NCBI GenBank assembly: GCA_002399085.1
Contig: DHCY01000012.1
Location: 1-59,439, forward strand
Length of the DNA: 59,439 nt
From: Anaerolineaceae bacterium UBA4890
GTDB taxonomy: Bacteria; Chloroflexota; Anaerolineae; Anaerolineales; Anaerolineaceae
Reading direction: 5' to 3'
The notes beneath the pieces are model-generated. The model searched no databases. It was not told the origin of the DNA and saw only the letters and a list, made by a program, of their open reading frames with translations. Made by a program: the position numbers and the translations under genes. Shown piece by piece: positions 23,953 to 32,677 of the stretch. Each line of letters starts with the position of its first letter. The first letter of the stretch is position 1.

Positions 23953-24743
23953 GGGATACTCCAGCTGCGTTGGCGTGCGACTTCGAACATGAGCAAACTG
24001 GCGCTCACCGCTGCGTTCAGCGATTCGGTACCGCCAGCCATGGGTATACGCACGCTGGAGGTTGCCAAACGGGCACCTTCCGGGCTGGTTCCTTCGGCTT
24101 CTCCGCCAATAAGAAGCGCGAGTGGTTGTTTGAAATTTGCCTGCCAGCAAACCTGCTCACCGTGCATATCGGCATGGAAAACTGCCAGCTTTTCGAGCAG
24201 ATGTTCGATCATATCCCAAGGGAGATGCAGGATGGGCAGCCTGAAGTGCGCGCCCATGCCAGAACGCACAACTTTTGGCGCGAAGGCATCGGTATTGCCA
24301 GGCGGGAGCAAAACTGCCTGTGCGCCTGCTGCTTCGGCGGAACGTAAGATCGTACCGAGGTTGCCGGGGTCACGCAATTGATCGGGCACGACCAGGAAAT
24401 CAGGATGCTCCGGCAAGGCGAAGGGTCTCATCTGGAACACCCCCAACACACCTTGAGAGTGCTCGGTACCACTGAGCGAGTCGAATAATTGGTCATCAAC
24501 CAGGTTCAGGTCCACTCCGTTTTCGTTCAGCTCTTCCAGCAAACCGGCAGATCGCGCAGAAGAGGATTGTTTATAAAGCACGAACATGAGTGGCAACGTT
24601 GAGCGCAGTCCATCTTCAAGCAGGCGCACCCCTTCAGCAACAAAAGCCTGCTGCTTAAGGCGTGCTTTGCCCTGGTTCATCAGGGCGCGCACCAACTGCA
24701 CTTTGGAGTTTTGCGAAGATTGGATTGGCGTTTGAAGGCTCAT
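23949..24743 (-). CDS. TrmH/SpoU family RNA 2'-O-methyltransferase
   Basis: A 264-residue SAM-dependent methyltransferase with a trefoil knot, acting on rRNA or tRNA. The SpoU motifs are all present: DQLRDPGNLGTILRSAEAAG, LLIGGEAEGTSPEG and TESLNAAVSASLLMFE. An N-terminal L30e-like substrate domain covers about residues 1-100. It is distinct from the RlmB gene at 28510. The ATG at 24743 has no ribosome site, and TATAAT lies six bases upstream, overlapping the stop codon of the phosphoesterase gene. The target nucleotide cannot be told. Confidence 0.88.
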   Translation of the reverse strand: MSLQTPIQSSQNSKVQLVRALMNQGKARLKQQAFVAEGVRLLEDGLRSTLPLMFVLYKQSSSARSAGLLEELNENGVDLNLVDDQLFDSLSGTEHSQGVLGVFQMRPFALPEHPDFLVVPDQLRDPGNLGTILRSAEAAGAQAVLLPPGNTDAFAPKVVRSGMGAHFRLPILHLPWDMIEHLLEKLAVFHADMHGEQVCWQANFKQPLALLIGGEAEGTSPEGARLATSSVRIPMAGGTESLNAAVSASLLMFEVARQRSWSIP

Positions 24744-24749
24744 ATCCCG

Positions 24750-24755
24750 ATTATA
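24750..24755 (-). promoter_or_regulatory. TATAAT six bases before the TrmH-family ATG (leaderless candidate)
   Basis: The -10 box includes the TAA stop of the upstream gene, and its -35 is poor. Reinitiation after the upstream stop, 8 bases away, is an alternative explanation. Confidence 0.4.
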
Positions 24756-25335
24756 CAGTTGTCTCGGGTTCCGGGTTGGTGAAAATCAGGGAAGTTGAGT
24801 AAGTACGATCCGGCTCGATATTCAGGATAATGAAGCCTGGACGGTAATTGTTGCGCCTTTCAGGGTAACCCACCCCCGGGTTGAGAAATAACTTTCCGTC
24901 CATTATCTGGTTGGAGTAATAGTGCAGATGCCCATAGATGATGATATCAGCGTCGGGGTATCGTTTAGCCAGTTCTTTCTGAAAGAAGCGGTCACTGAGA
25001 GGCTGCCTGGTCAGGAAAAGACGGACATAGTTCCAGAACCAATGCCAAATACTGAAATGACCATGGGCGAGTGTAATCTTGACGCCGTTTACTTCCTGGC
25101 GAATTTCTTTTGGCAGTTTGAGCCCGAGGAACCAGTCACGGTTGCCCTGTACAGCCAGGGTGGGTGCAATGGTCTCCAGTTGTGTGAGCACTTCGCGGGT
25201 GCATACATCTCCGGCATGAAAGATTTGGTCAGGCTGCTCCTTTTGGATCGCGCTGAAGAGCGTTGGTTCGAGAATTTTGGTACGGTCACCGACGTGCGTA
25301 TCCGCGAGGATGACGATTTTCTGCTTACTTGACAT
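24751..25335 (-). CDS. YfcE/MJ0936-type metallophosphoesterase
   Basis: A 194-residue calcineurin-like phosphodiesterase of the small YfcE family. Metal ligands are seen in ILADTHVG, IFHAGDV, VQGNRDW, TLAHGHFSIW and YGHLHYYS, complete and in order. ATG 25335 is chosen because the conserved first strand begins there. The in-frame extension to 25458 is Arg/His-rich and unlike the family. No Shine-Dalgarno sequence precedes it, but a promoter-like element ends seven bases upstream. The physiological substrate is unknown. Confidence 0.86.
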   Translation of the reverse strand: MSSKQKIVILADTHVGDRTKILEPTLFSAIQKEQPDQIFHAGDVCTREVLTQLETIAPTLAVQGNRDWFLGLKLPKEIRQEVNGVKITLAHGHFSIWHWFWNYVRLFLTRQPLSDRFFQKELAKRYPDADIIIYGHLHYYSNQIMDGKLFLNPGVGYPERRNNYRPGFIILNIEPDRTYSTSLIFTNPEPETTV

Positions 25336-25342
25336 GCCGGCG

Positions 25343-25371
25343 ATTATATCAGAGGCGAATATGGAGGTCAC
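25343..25371 (-). promoter_or_regulatory. Promoter of the phosphoesterase gene, leaderless arrangement
   Basis: -35 GTGACC (25371-25366), 17-base spacer, -10 TATAAT (25348-25343), then seven bases to ATG 25335. No ribosome site. Confidence 0.6.
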
Positions 25372-25562
25372 GCATCTGTAGGGGAGACTTGCCACGGTCA
25401 GAGAAAGAGGAGCGGGTAGGTGGGTGTGCGCGTGATTTGCCCGAAGGTCTCCATTCATTGGGACGGTATGGCAACGGTCCCCTATTTTGTAGAAGGGTGT
25501 GCCATTTCCCTATCACGCGGAATGATCGTTGTCAGCACCGACGGTGATAGAATCAATCAACT

Positions 25563-26078
25563 ATGGAAGTTTTCGATCTCTATGATCTGAATCGCATCCG
25601 AACTGGTGAGACCATCGAACGGGGGCAAAAACCACCTGCCGGGCGGTATCACCTGGTTATTCATGTTTGCATCTTCAATCAAGAGGACCAGATGCTCATC
25701 CAAAAGCGCAGCGAAAACAAAACAGGCTGGGCAGGTTTGTGGGACGTAAGTGTTGGTGGAGCGGCACAAAAAGGGGATTCCAGCCAGCAGGCAGCTCACC
25801 GCGAACTTATGGAGGAATTGTCTCTCGATTATGATTTCAGCCTGGTCCGCCCGGCAGTTACAGTGAACTTTCCGAACGGTTTTGATGATATCTACCTGAT
25901 TCAACTCGACCTGGAACCCAGCCGGCTCAGATTGCAGGATAATGAAGTTGAGGAAGTGAAGTGGGCGAGCCAGGAAGAAATCAAGGCGATGATACAAAAC
26001 GGTGAGTTCATCCCTTATCACCTCAGCCTGATTGACCTGCTTTTTGAATATCGTTTCCATCCGGGTTTATTTCACTGA
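25563..26078 (+). CDS. Nudix hydrolase (IDI/YfcD-like)
   Basis: A 171-residue Nudix protein. The Nudix box runs GGAAQKGD through AHRELMEELSL, with Asp at the position usually occupied by the first Glu and the REL.EE core intact. The N-terminal part (PAGRYHLVIHVCIFNQEDQM) and EVKWASQEEI resemble the YfcD/isopentenyl-diphosphate isomerase-like branch. The substrate is not known. ATG 25563 lacks a clear ribosome site. TAGAAT lies nine bases upstream. It is divergent from the phosphoesterase gene. Confidence 0.88.
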   Translation: MEVFDLYDLNRIRTGETIERGQKPPAGRYHLVIHVCIFNQEDQMLIQKRSENKTGWAGLWDVSVGGAAQKGDSSQQAAHRELMEELSLDYDFSLVRPAVTVNFPNGFDDIYLIQLDLEPSRLRLQDNEVEEVKWASQEEIKAMIQNGEFIPYHLSLIDLLFEYRFHPGLFH

Positions 26079-26119
26079 TTATTCGCAACAGGTATATAAG
26101 CACGTACAAAAAACATATT

Positions 26120-26148
26120 TTGTCATAGCTGCAGTACAATTGTAAAAT
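26120..26148 (+). promoter_or_regulatory. Strong sigma70-type promoter of the DUF4282 gene
   Basis: -35 TTGTCA (26120-26125), 17-base spacer, -10 TAAAAT (26143-26148), each one mismatch from consensus. Unlike the leaderless cases, a GGAGG site follows at the normal distance from the ATG. Confidence 0.75.
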
Positions 26149-26172
26149 CATAACTTTTTCCAGGAGGCTGAA

Positions 26173-26472
26173 ATGAACATTCGTGACTTAGGCAATTTTG
26201 ACAAGATGATCACCCCCGTGATAATCAAGATCCTTTTCTATATTGGTGTCGCCTTAGCTGTTATCGGTGGGCTCATTGCATTTTTTGGCGGTATATTTTC
26301 TGCCTTTCAACAGGGCAGCATTGGACCGGCAATCGGCGGGCTAATTGGCGGACCTTTAGTGATCATTCTGGGCATTTTATTGGCAAGGGTATATGCTGAA
26401 TTATTGATCGTCGTGTTTCAAATCCACCAGAACTTGGTTGCGATCAAGAAAAAAATGGTCGATGGCGAATAA
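26173..26472 (+). CDS. DUF4282 family small membrane protein
   Basis: A 99-residue protein with two hydrophobic helices (about 15-45 and 55-85). The pattern FDKMITPVIIKILFYIGVAL and ELLIVVFQIHQNL is that of DUF4282, a family of unknown function. CAGGAGG precedes ATG 26173 by seven bases and a near-consensus promoter lies just upstream, so it is probably well expressed. serS follows after 193 bases in the same direction. Confidence 0.8.
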   Translation: MNIRDLGNFDKMITPVIIKILFYIGVALAVIGGLIAFFGGIFSAFQQGSIGPAIGGLIGGPLVIILGILLARVYAELLIVVFQIHQNLVAIKKKMVDGE

Positions 26473-26492
26473 GACATCGGATATGCAGCTGA

Positions 26493-26510
26493 GTTGAGGC
26501 TTACCTCAAC
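26493..26510 (+). other. Small hairpin in the DUF4282-serS gap
   Basis: Perfect GTTGAGG / CCTCAAC stem with a CTTA loop and no T-run. I looked for T-box specifier and antiterminator elements across 26473-26665 and saw none. Confidence 0.4.
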
Positions 26511-26665
26511 TGGATAGAGAGTTCGTGTACGGAGGGGGATTATCTCCGTCTGCCTGTCATCGTACCGGCAGGTCGGTTCTTGGTTCTTTGCAGATTTTAC
26601 TAAACGAATTTTTACCCTTCCTTAGGGGTACAATTGGGGGGATAAATTGGCAATCAGAGGTTAGC

Positions 26666-27937
26666 ATGTTGGATATTAAATTAATTCGTGAACAAACCGA
26701 GCTGGTTAAATACGCTTTAGTTAGCCGGCACATGGAAACAGGCATCATAGACGAAGTCATCGCGCTTGACGAAAAACGACGGGCATTGATTTTGGATGTT
26801 GAGAGCAAGAAAGCCGAACGCAACTCGGTCTCCAAAGAAATCGGTCGCATGAAAGACAAGGCAGAGAAAGAAGCAATGATTGCTTCAATGCGTGCATTGG
26901 GTGATCAAATCGATTCCCTCGATGAAGAGTTGAAGGGCATTGAATCAAATTTGTACTTCCAGTTGGCAACTATCCCCAACATTCCCAACCCTGATGTGCC
27001 GGTTGGCATTGATGATAAAGATAACGTGGTCATCCGCACCGTAGGCGAGAAGAAAAGTTTCGATTTTGACCCCAAACCCCACTGGGACCTGGGACCCGAA
27101 TTGGGTATTATCGACTTTGAAGCTGGTGTAAAGTTATCCGGCTCCCGTTTTTACGTGCTTGAAGGTGCCGGTGCCCGCCTGCAGCGCGCGCTGATTTTCT
27201 GGATGCTCGACTTGCACATTCGCCAGGGCTACCGTGAGTTTTACCCGCCCTGGATGGTGCGCGAAGAGGTCATGTTCGCTTCCGGGCAACTGCCTAAGTT
27301 TGAAGACAACCTCTATCACGACGCCGAGGAAGATTTCTGGTGGGTGCCAACTGCCGAGGTTCCTCTGACAGGTATCATGATGGGAGAAGTGGTGGATGAA
27401 GCCAATTTGCCGCTCAACATGACTGCGTACACCGCCTGTTTTCGCCGTGAGAAGATGAGCGCTGGTCGCGATGTGCGCGGGATGAAACGCGGGCACCAGT
27501 TTGACAAAGTGGAAATGTATAAATACTGCCTGCCTGAAAATGCTGAGCAGGAGCTGGACAGTATGGTCGCGGATGCTGCCGCTACCTGTGAAGGGCTAGG
27601 GTTGATTTATCGGGTTTTGCTGCAATCTACCGGTGATTTGAGCTTCGGCTCTCACAAGACCTATGATATCGAGGTTTGGGCACCTGGCTGCCAGGAGTGG
27701 CTGGAGGTCTCGTCGATCTCCAATATCGGTCAATTCCAGGCACGGCGCGCGAATATCAAATACCGCCCGGCTGACGGCTCGGCGCTGCAATTTGTCAACA
27801 CCCTCAATGGTTCTGGTTTGGGTCTGCCGCGCACCTTGATTGCCGTGATGGAAAATTATCAGCAAGCCGATGGCAGCATCGTGATCCCTGAAGTTCTCAA
27901 GCCGTTTATGGGCGGGATTGAAGTAATTCGAAAATGA
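26666..27937 (+). CDS. serS: Seryl-tRNA synthetase
   Basis: Class II aminoacyl-tRNA synthetase that charges tRNA-Ser and tRNA-Sec. From ATG 26666 (GAGG six bases upstream) the product has 423 residues, the usual length. The N-terminal antiparallel coiled coil covers about residues 27-105. The catalytic domain shows motif 2 (TACFRRE ... GMKRGHQFDKVE) and motif 3 with NTLNGSGLGLPRTL. An in-frame extension to 26525 has no family similarity and is rejected. The DUF456 gene overlaps its stop by four bases. Confidence 0.97.
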   Translation: MLDIKLIREQTELVKYALVSRHMETGIIDEVIALDEKRRALILDVESKKAERNSVSKEIGRMKDKAEKEAMIASMRALGDQIDSLDEELKGIESNLYFQLATIPNIPNPDVPVGIDDKDNVVIRTVGEKKSFDFDPKPHWDLGPELGIIDFEAGVKLSGSRFYVLEGAGARLQRALIFWMLDLHIRQGYREFYPPWMVREEVMFASGQLPKFEDNLYHDAEEDFWWVPTAEVPLTGIMMGEVVDEANLPLNMTAYTACFRREKMSAGRDVRGMKRGHQFDKVEMYKYCLPENAEQELDSMVADAAATCEGLGLIYRVLLQSTGDLSFGSHKTYDIEVWAPGCQEWLEVSSISNIGQFQARRANIKYRPADGSALQFVNTLNGSGLGLPRTLIAVMENYQQADGSIVIPEVLKPFMGGIEVIRK

Positions 27938-28458
27938 CAAGCTGGACGTATTACCTGGTCCTGGCAATCAGCGCGATACTCAACCTGGTGGGGTTGGTTG
28001 GGCTGCTTTTGGTGTTCTTCCCTGGGTTGACCGTTGCCTGGGTTGGGCAGCTGATCTGGGTCATATTTGTTGGCTTCAATAAAAGCCACGAGGGCTGGCA
28101 GTTTGGACTGACGATTGCGATCTTTGTGGTCAATACCATCATCATGATTATTGGCACCCTGCTGGATAACATTTTAGGGGCGGCGGGGACACGAAAGAAA
28201 GGTGTCCCCTGGTGGGAAATTTTTTTGGTGATGGTAATCATGGTTGTTGGCGGGATCTTTTTAACGCCAATAGGCGGACTTGCGATCTCGCTTGGGACCC
28301 TGTTTTTGATTGAATACTACCGCCTGGAAAAGGACTCACAAAAAGCCTGGGAAAGCACCAAGGCACTCGCCTTTGGCTATGGCACCGCCGCCATCATCCG
28401 CTTTTTCTTATGCCTGCTCATGATAGGGCTGTGGGTTTTCATGGTGGTGTTTTTGTAG
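27934..28458 (+). CDS. DUF456 family membrane protein
   Basis: A 174-residue membrane protein with five or so hydrophobic segments, rich in Gly between helices (FFPGLTVAWVGQLIW, LLDNILGAAGTRKKG, FLTPIGGLAISLGTLFLIEY), the pattern of DUF456. The function of the family is unknown. ATG 27934 overlaps the serS stop (ATGA), so it is translated with serS. Confidence 0.83.
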   Translation: MTSWTYYLVLAISAILNLVGLVGLLLVFFPGLTVAWVGQLIWVIFVGFNKSHEGWQFGLTIAIFVVNTIIMIIGTLLDNILGAAGTRKKGVPWWEIFLVMVIMVVGGIFLTPIGGLAISLGTLFLIEYYRLEKDSQKAWESTKALAFGYGTAAIIRFFLCLLMIGLWVFMVVFL

Positions 28459-28509
28459 TTTTCAAACGAACAAAGCATTGTGCGGAACGGACAGAGAAAT
28501 GATTAAAGC

Positions 28510-29247
28510 TTAGTTAGTTCTTGCCTGGCGGGCGAGGTAGAGTGCTATTGATCCGGCGACGGCGGCATTAAGCGAGTCGATCTTGCCATATTGCGGCAGA
28601 CACATGATCTCATCGCAATTCTTACGCACCAAGCTGCGCAAGCCTTCGCCTTCATTCCCCACAACCAAAGCGAGACCGCCCTTCAGTAACAATTTGTCGG
28701 GAGTTTTAGCTCTTTTTTCATCCGCATCCAGCCCATAAACCCACAAATCCAGCTGTTTCAACCGCTCGATTGCCTGCACAAGGTTATATTGCGCGATTAG
28801 CAGATGCTCTGTTGCACCTGAAGAGGCATTTACCACAGAAGGTGTCACCTGGGCTGCCTGCGACGAAGGGATGATCACTCCATGCACGTGCATCAATTCG
28901 GCAGTCCTCAGCAGAGAACCCAAATTTTGCGGATCCTGGATCAGGTCGAGCAGGAGGAAAAAGGGTGCTTCATCCTGCGCCTGGGAATGTTTTACCAGGT
29001 CTTCCAAGGCAGAATAAGGGTAGCTGCTGGCTTCCAGAGCAATGCCCTGATGGTTTCTGTCAATCTGTGAAAGCTGCTGTTTGTTCGCCATGCGTACAGG
29101 CAGTTTGTATTGACGGGCAAATTCGACACTGTCTTTCAACCTGCCCTCAATGCGCACATCCTGCTGCACGAGCAGGTTGAAAAAATGTCGCCGTCTCGCC
29201 TGCAGTGCTTCAAAAACCGGGTTTCGACCGGTGAGCCATTCTTTCAT
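28510..29247 (-). CDS. rlmB: 23S rRNA (guanosine-2'-O)-methyltransferase RlmB
   Basis: SpoU-family 2'-O-methyltransferase of 245 residues, expected to modify G2251 in the peptidyl-transferase P-loop of 23S rRNA. It starts with the typical KEWLTGRNPVFEALQ, then the L30e-like domain, then the knot motifs LDLIQDPQNLGSLLRTAE, LVVGNEGEGLRSLV and IDSLNAAVAGSIALY. Its ATG shares one base with the cysS stop (TGATG). The cysS-rlmB pairing is common in bacteria and supports the name. Confidence 0.92.
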   Translation of the reverse strand: MKEWLTGRNPVFEALQARRRHFFNLLVQQDVRIEGRLKDSVEFARQYKLPVRMANKQQLSQIDRNHQGIALEASSYPYSALEDLVKHSQAQDEAPFFLLLDLIQDPQNLGSLLRTAELMHVHGVIIPSSQAAQVTPSVVNASSGATEHLLIAQYNLVQAIERLKQLDLWVYGLDADEKRAKTPDKLLLKGGLALVVGNEGEGLRSLVRKNCDEIMCLPQYGKIDSLNAAVAGSIALYLARQARTN

Positions 29248-30650
29248 CAGCTCTCCCAGCTCCAGGTACTGCCGTCTTTGCTATCTTCCAGGATGACGCC
29301 CAAAGACTTGAGTTTATCGCGGATTTCATCTGACATCGCCCAGTTTTTTTCCGCACGCAAGTCACGCCGCAGGGCAACCAGCAGGTCGATAAACGCGTCA
29401 GCGGATGTGCCAACCGCGGTCTCTTCTTCCAATTTCAACCCCAAGGTGCTGGTGAGCTCATCGAAAACCGACTGGGCAGTCCCGAGCTGGGTGTCAGTAG
29501 CACCATCAGCGCGTGCCTGGTTGATGGTTTTACCCAGTTCATAGATGGTCGCCATAGCCAGGGCAGTATTGAAATCATCGTCCATTGCTTCAACGAAACC
29601 CTGGCGGGCAGCCTGGGCGGCGTCTTGCAATTTTGCCAGTTCGTTTTCCGACAAGCCAGCCGATCCGGGTAATGCGCCTTTTTTGGCACTCAGCAAGCGT
29701 TTATAGCCCTGCGTGGTTTGCTCGATGACCGCTTCGCTGTAAGTCAGGGGGCTGCGGTAGGAGCCGTTCAAGACCCACAGGCGCATTACATCCCCGGGAT
29801 GTTCGCTGAGGAACTGGTCGATTGTGACCATATTGCCGAGAGATTTTGACATCTTGTCGTCTTTCAGACCCATCATGCCATTGTGCATCCAGAAGCGGGC
29901 GAAAGGTTTACCAGTAATCGATTCAGTTTGGGCGATTTCGTTTTCATGGTGGGGGAAGATCAGGTCGTTCCCACCACCGTGAATATCGATCTGATCACCC
30001 AGGTGTACCATGTTCATGGCAGAGCACTCGATATGCCAGCCGGGTCGCCCCTTACCCCAAGGACTTTCCCAGGCAGGCTCACCAGGTTTAGCCGATTTCC
30101 AGAGGGCAAAATCCATGGGATGCTCTTTGCGCTCATCCACCTGGATGCGTGAGCCAGCGTTCATCGTCTGAATCGAGCGACCGCTGAGCTTGCCATAATC
30201 GTCATCGCTGTCCACACTGTAATAAACATCGCCGTCCACAACATAAGCTGAATCGTTATAGATGAGCTGCTGGATCATCTCGATGATCTGTGGCATATCC
30301 TCGGTGGCACGGGGGTTGACCGAGGCAGGCTTGATGTTGAGTTCTTCCAGGTTACGTTTGTATCCGGCGATATATTGCTCAGCCAGGCTAAAGGGGTCGA
30401 CCCCCAGTTCGTTGGCTTTGTTGATGATTTTGTCGTCCACGTCTGTAAAATTCATGACATAGCGGACTTCGTACCCCTTGTATTCCAGGTAGCGGCGGGC
30501 GATGTCGAAAACCAGGGCAGACATGGCATGCCCAAGATGGGCGTCGGCATAGACGGTCGGTCCGCAGACGTACATGCGCACCTTACCGGGTTCGAGAGTG
30601 GTGAACTCTTCCTTTGTACGGGTTAGCGTGTTATATATTTTGAGTGCCAT
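29247..30650 (-). CDS. cysS: Cysteinyl-tRNA synthetase
   Basis: Class I synthetase of 467 residues, the normal length. The HIGH-like motif is in VCGPTVYADAHLGHAMS, zinc ligands include the first CGP Cys and the WHIECSAM Cys, and the KMSKS loop reads DDKMSKSLG. AGGAG lies six bases before ATG 30650. It is nine bases behind the PIN/TRAM gene and directly coupled to rlmB. Confidence 0.97.
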   Translation of the reverse strand: MALKIYNTLTRTKEEFTTLEPGKVRMYVCGPTVYADAHLGHAMSALVFDIARRYLEYKGYEVRYVMNFTDVDDKIINKANELGVDPFSLAEQYIAGYKRNLEELNIKPASVNPRATEDMPQIIEMIQQLIYNDSAYVVDGDVYYSVDSDDDYGKLSGRSIQTMNAGSRIQVDERKEHPMDFALWKSAKPGEPAWESPWGKGRPGWHIECSAMNMVHLGDQIDIHGGGNDLIFPHHENEIAQTESITGKPFARFWMHNGMMGLKDDKMSKSLGNMVTIDQFLSEHPGDVMRLWVLNGSYRSPLTYSEAVIEQTTQGYKRLLSAKKGALPGSAGLSENELAKLQDAAQAARQGFVEAMDDDFNTALAMATIYELGKTINQARADGATDTQLGTAQSVFDELTSTLGLKLEEETAVGTSADAFIDLLVALRRDLRAEKNWAMSDEIRDKLKSLGVILEDSKDGSTWSWES

Positions 30651-30659
30651 AAGCGGCTC

Positions 30660-31736
30660 CTAATGTTCAGAAACAGGTTTCGCGAAGATCATCCGTCCTG
30701 CGGATGTCTGCAAAATTTTTGTAACAGTTACCGCGATGGTCTTTTCAAGGTATCTCTGCCCGTTTTCGATGACCACCATTGTGCCGTCATCGAGGTAACC
30801 GACGCCTTGCTGGTATTCTTTGCCTTCCTGGATCACGGCAATCGAAAACTCTTCACCAGGGAGAACCACGACCTTCACAGCGTTTGCCAGATCGTTGATA
30901 TTCAGGATTTTTATGCCCTGCAGTTCGGCTACCCGGTTGAGATTGTAGTCGTTGGTCAAAATGGGAGCATTGAGCTGCTGTGCCAGGACGATCAGACGTT
31001 CGTCGACCTCGCGCACTCCTTCCACGTCGACATCGCTGATGATCACAGGCACGTCTTTGCCTTCCTGCAATTCAGACAACACTTCCAAGCCGCGCCTGCC
31101 GCGTTGCCTGCGCAAACTGTCAGCAGAGTCTGAGACGAATTGAAGTTCGTTCAAAACAAATCGCGGGACGATCAGGCTGCCGCCCAAAAAACCGGTTTTC
31201 GCAATGTCGGCAATCCGCCCATCAATGATGGCACTGGTGTCCACCAAAATGCGCCGTTCACCTTCGGGTGAGTTTTTGCTTGTTCGGGTGGCTTTTGTGC
31301 TCATTCCCCTGAACATGTTCATAAAGTCTTCCTGGCGGGTGATAAAAAGCACTACCCCGAGATAGCCGAAAAGGACCAGTCCAACGAAGGGCAGAATCTG
31401 ACCGAGAGCTCCAGGAAGCAAGCTGAGGGGGTATGCCATAATAGCGGCTGTGATCAAGCCGATGATCAAACCAACCAGACCACTGATCAATACCTGGGGA
31501 GTAGCCTTTTTAAATAACTTGCCAAGCGCCTGCAAAGGTTTGATTGTGATGTATGGCGTGATTAAAAATCCAATAATGGCAAAAATAATAGTATTAATCG
31601 CTATTGTGGCGCCCTGGGAAAGCAATAAATTCGGAATAAAGCCAGAAACGTATTCATAAATTGGTAATCCGGTGAATGCACCGACAATTCCAAGAATGAT
31701 AGCGCCGACAATGCGAGAGATGAGTATCGCATTCAT
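30660..31736 (-). CDS. PIN/TRAM domain membrane protein (YacL-like)
   Basis: A 358-residue protein with four N-terminal membrane helices (about 5-130), a PIN nuclease-like domain (about 165-285: ILVDTSAIIDGRIADI, ILTNDYNLNRVAEL) and a C-terminal TRAM module (about 290-350). The acidic PIN residues are present, so RNase activity is plausible. Function in vivo is unclear for the family. It often neighbours cysS or the ispDF genes. GGAGG precedes ATG 31736. It heads an operon with cysS and rlmB. Confidence 0.88.
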   Translation of the reverse strand: MNAILISRIVGAIILGIVGAFTGLPIYEYVSGFIPNLLLSQGATIAINTIIFAIIGFLITPYITIKPLQALGKLFKKATPQVLISGLVGLIIGLITAAIMAYPLSLLPGALGQILPFVGLVLFGYLGVVLFITRQEDFMNMFRGMSTKATRTSKNSPEGERRILVDTSAIIDGRIADIAKTGFLGGSLIVPRFVLNELQFVSDSADSLRRQRGRRGLEVLSELQEGKDVPVIISDVDVEGVREVDERLIVLAQQLNAPILTNDYNLNRVAELQGIKILNINDLANAVKVVVLPGEEFSIAVIQEGKEYQQGVGYLDDGTMVVIENGQRYLEKTIAVTVTKILQTSAGRMIFAKPVSEH

Positions 31737-31879
31737 ATAAGACCTCCTATTTTAATGTGCTAATAATAATAAATATTTACTTATTAAAATAATAGCATTT
31801 GAACGACTCAAAGTCAACGAAACCGACAAAGGTTTTACAAAACTCTTATCTAATTGATGCTAATTTAAAGTTCAAAACA

Positions 31880-31907
31880 AAAACGACTCCAAAGTAGGAG
31901 TCGTTTT
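31880..31907 (-). terminator. Intrinsic terminator after lepB
   Basis: 11 bp stem AAAACGACTCC / GGAGTCGTTTT with a six-base loop and T-rich 3' side on the minus strand, 11 bases past the stop. Confidence 0.9.
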
Positions 31908-31917
31908 GATATTACGG

Positions 31918-32556
31918 TTATTGCGCTGGTGCCGCCCTGACCAGTCCGTCGATACTTAACAGCCCGACGGAATCGAAAGGATAGTATATTAGCAAGGCTT
32001 TGCCGACCACCCAACTGTTATCCACAAAGCCCCATTGATGCGAATCGGAGGAATGATTTCGGTTATCACCAAGCACAAACAGCTTTCCTGCGGGAACAGT
32101 CCAACTGCCTGAGTAGTTTGGCACTTCCATGATGTAAGGCTCTGTCAGGGCATTTCCATTAACCCGAACAACTCCACCAGAAATATCAACTTTATCTCCC
32201 GGCAACCCGATTACGCGTTTGATGTAATCTTCTTGCTTGTCGCCATTGTAATGAAAGACGATGATGTCACCATACTTTGGCTCGCCCAGTTTATACGCCA
32301 TCTTATTCACAAGCAAAAGATAACCTTGTTTCAAAGTGGGTTGCATGCTGACATTGAAAACCTTCACGCGTGAAGTGACGGCATTGAGGATGACGAAAAG
32401 CACCAAAGCCATGAGGATAGTTTCAAAAAGGTCGCGCCAGAACCCCTTGGTCTTTGGTTTTTCTTCTGCTGGGGTAGCCGGGTCTTGTGGGCTTAAGGTC
32501 GATCCAACCGTTTCGATTGGTTCGTTATGTTCGTTTGTTTTTTCGTTTTGTTCCAT
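31918..32556 (-). CDS. lepB: Signal peptidase I
   Basis: Membrane protease that removes signal peptides from exported proteins. The 212-residue protein has an acidic cytoplasmic N-terminus (about 1-38), one membrane helix (about 42-62), then the catalytic domain with nucleophile Ser70 (NVSMQPTL) and general base Lys113 (YIKRVIGLPGD) and the GDNRNHSSDS box. It is monocistronic with its own terminator. GGAAAG precedes ATG 32556. Confidence 0.95.
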   Translation of the reverse strand: MEQNEKTNEHNEPIETVGSTLSPQDPATPAEEKPKTKGFWRDLFETILMALVLFVILNAVTSRVKVFNVSMQPTLKQGYLLLVNKMAYKLGEPKYGDIIVFHYNGDKQEDYIKRVIGLPGDKVDISGGVVRVNGNALTEPYIMEVPNYSGSWTVPAGKLFVLGDNRNHSSDSHQWGFVDNSWVVGKALLIYYPFDSVGLLSIDGLVRAAPAQ

Positions 32557-32677
32557 AGTCTTTCCATGCGGGTCGATTTGACCGTCTGCTTATTATACTC
32601 CGCCTGTTTTATTCTGCTGGTTCAACATTGCACCCCCAAAGTGGCGACGAGGTAAGCGCTGGAATTGCGGTCAGCTG

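Noticed and set aside
26473..26665. T-box riboswitch ahead of serS
   Set aside because: Only two small hairpins are seen. The conserved antiterminator bulge sequence is missing.
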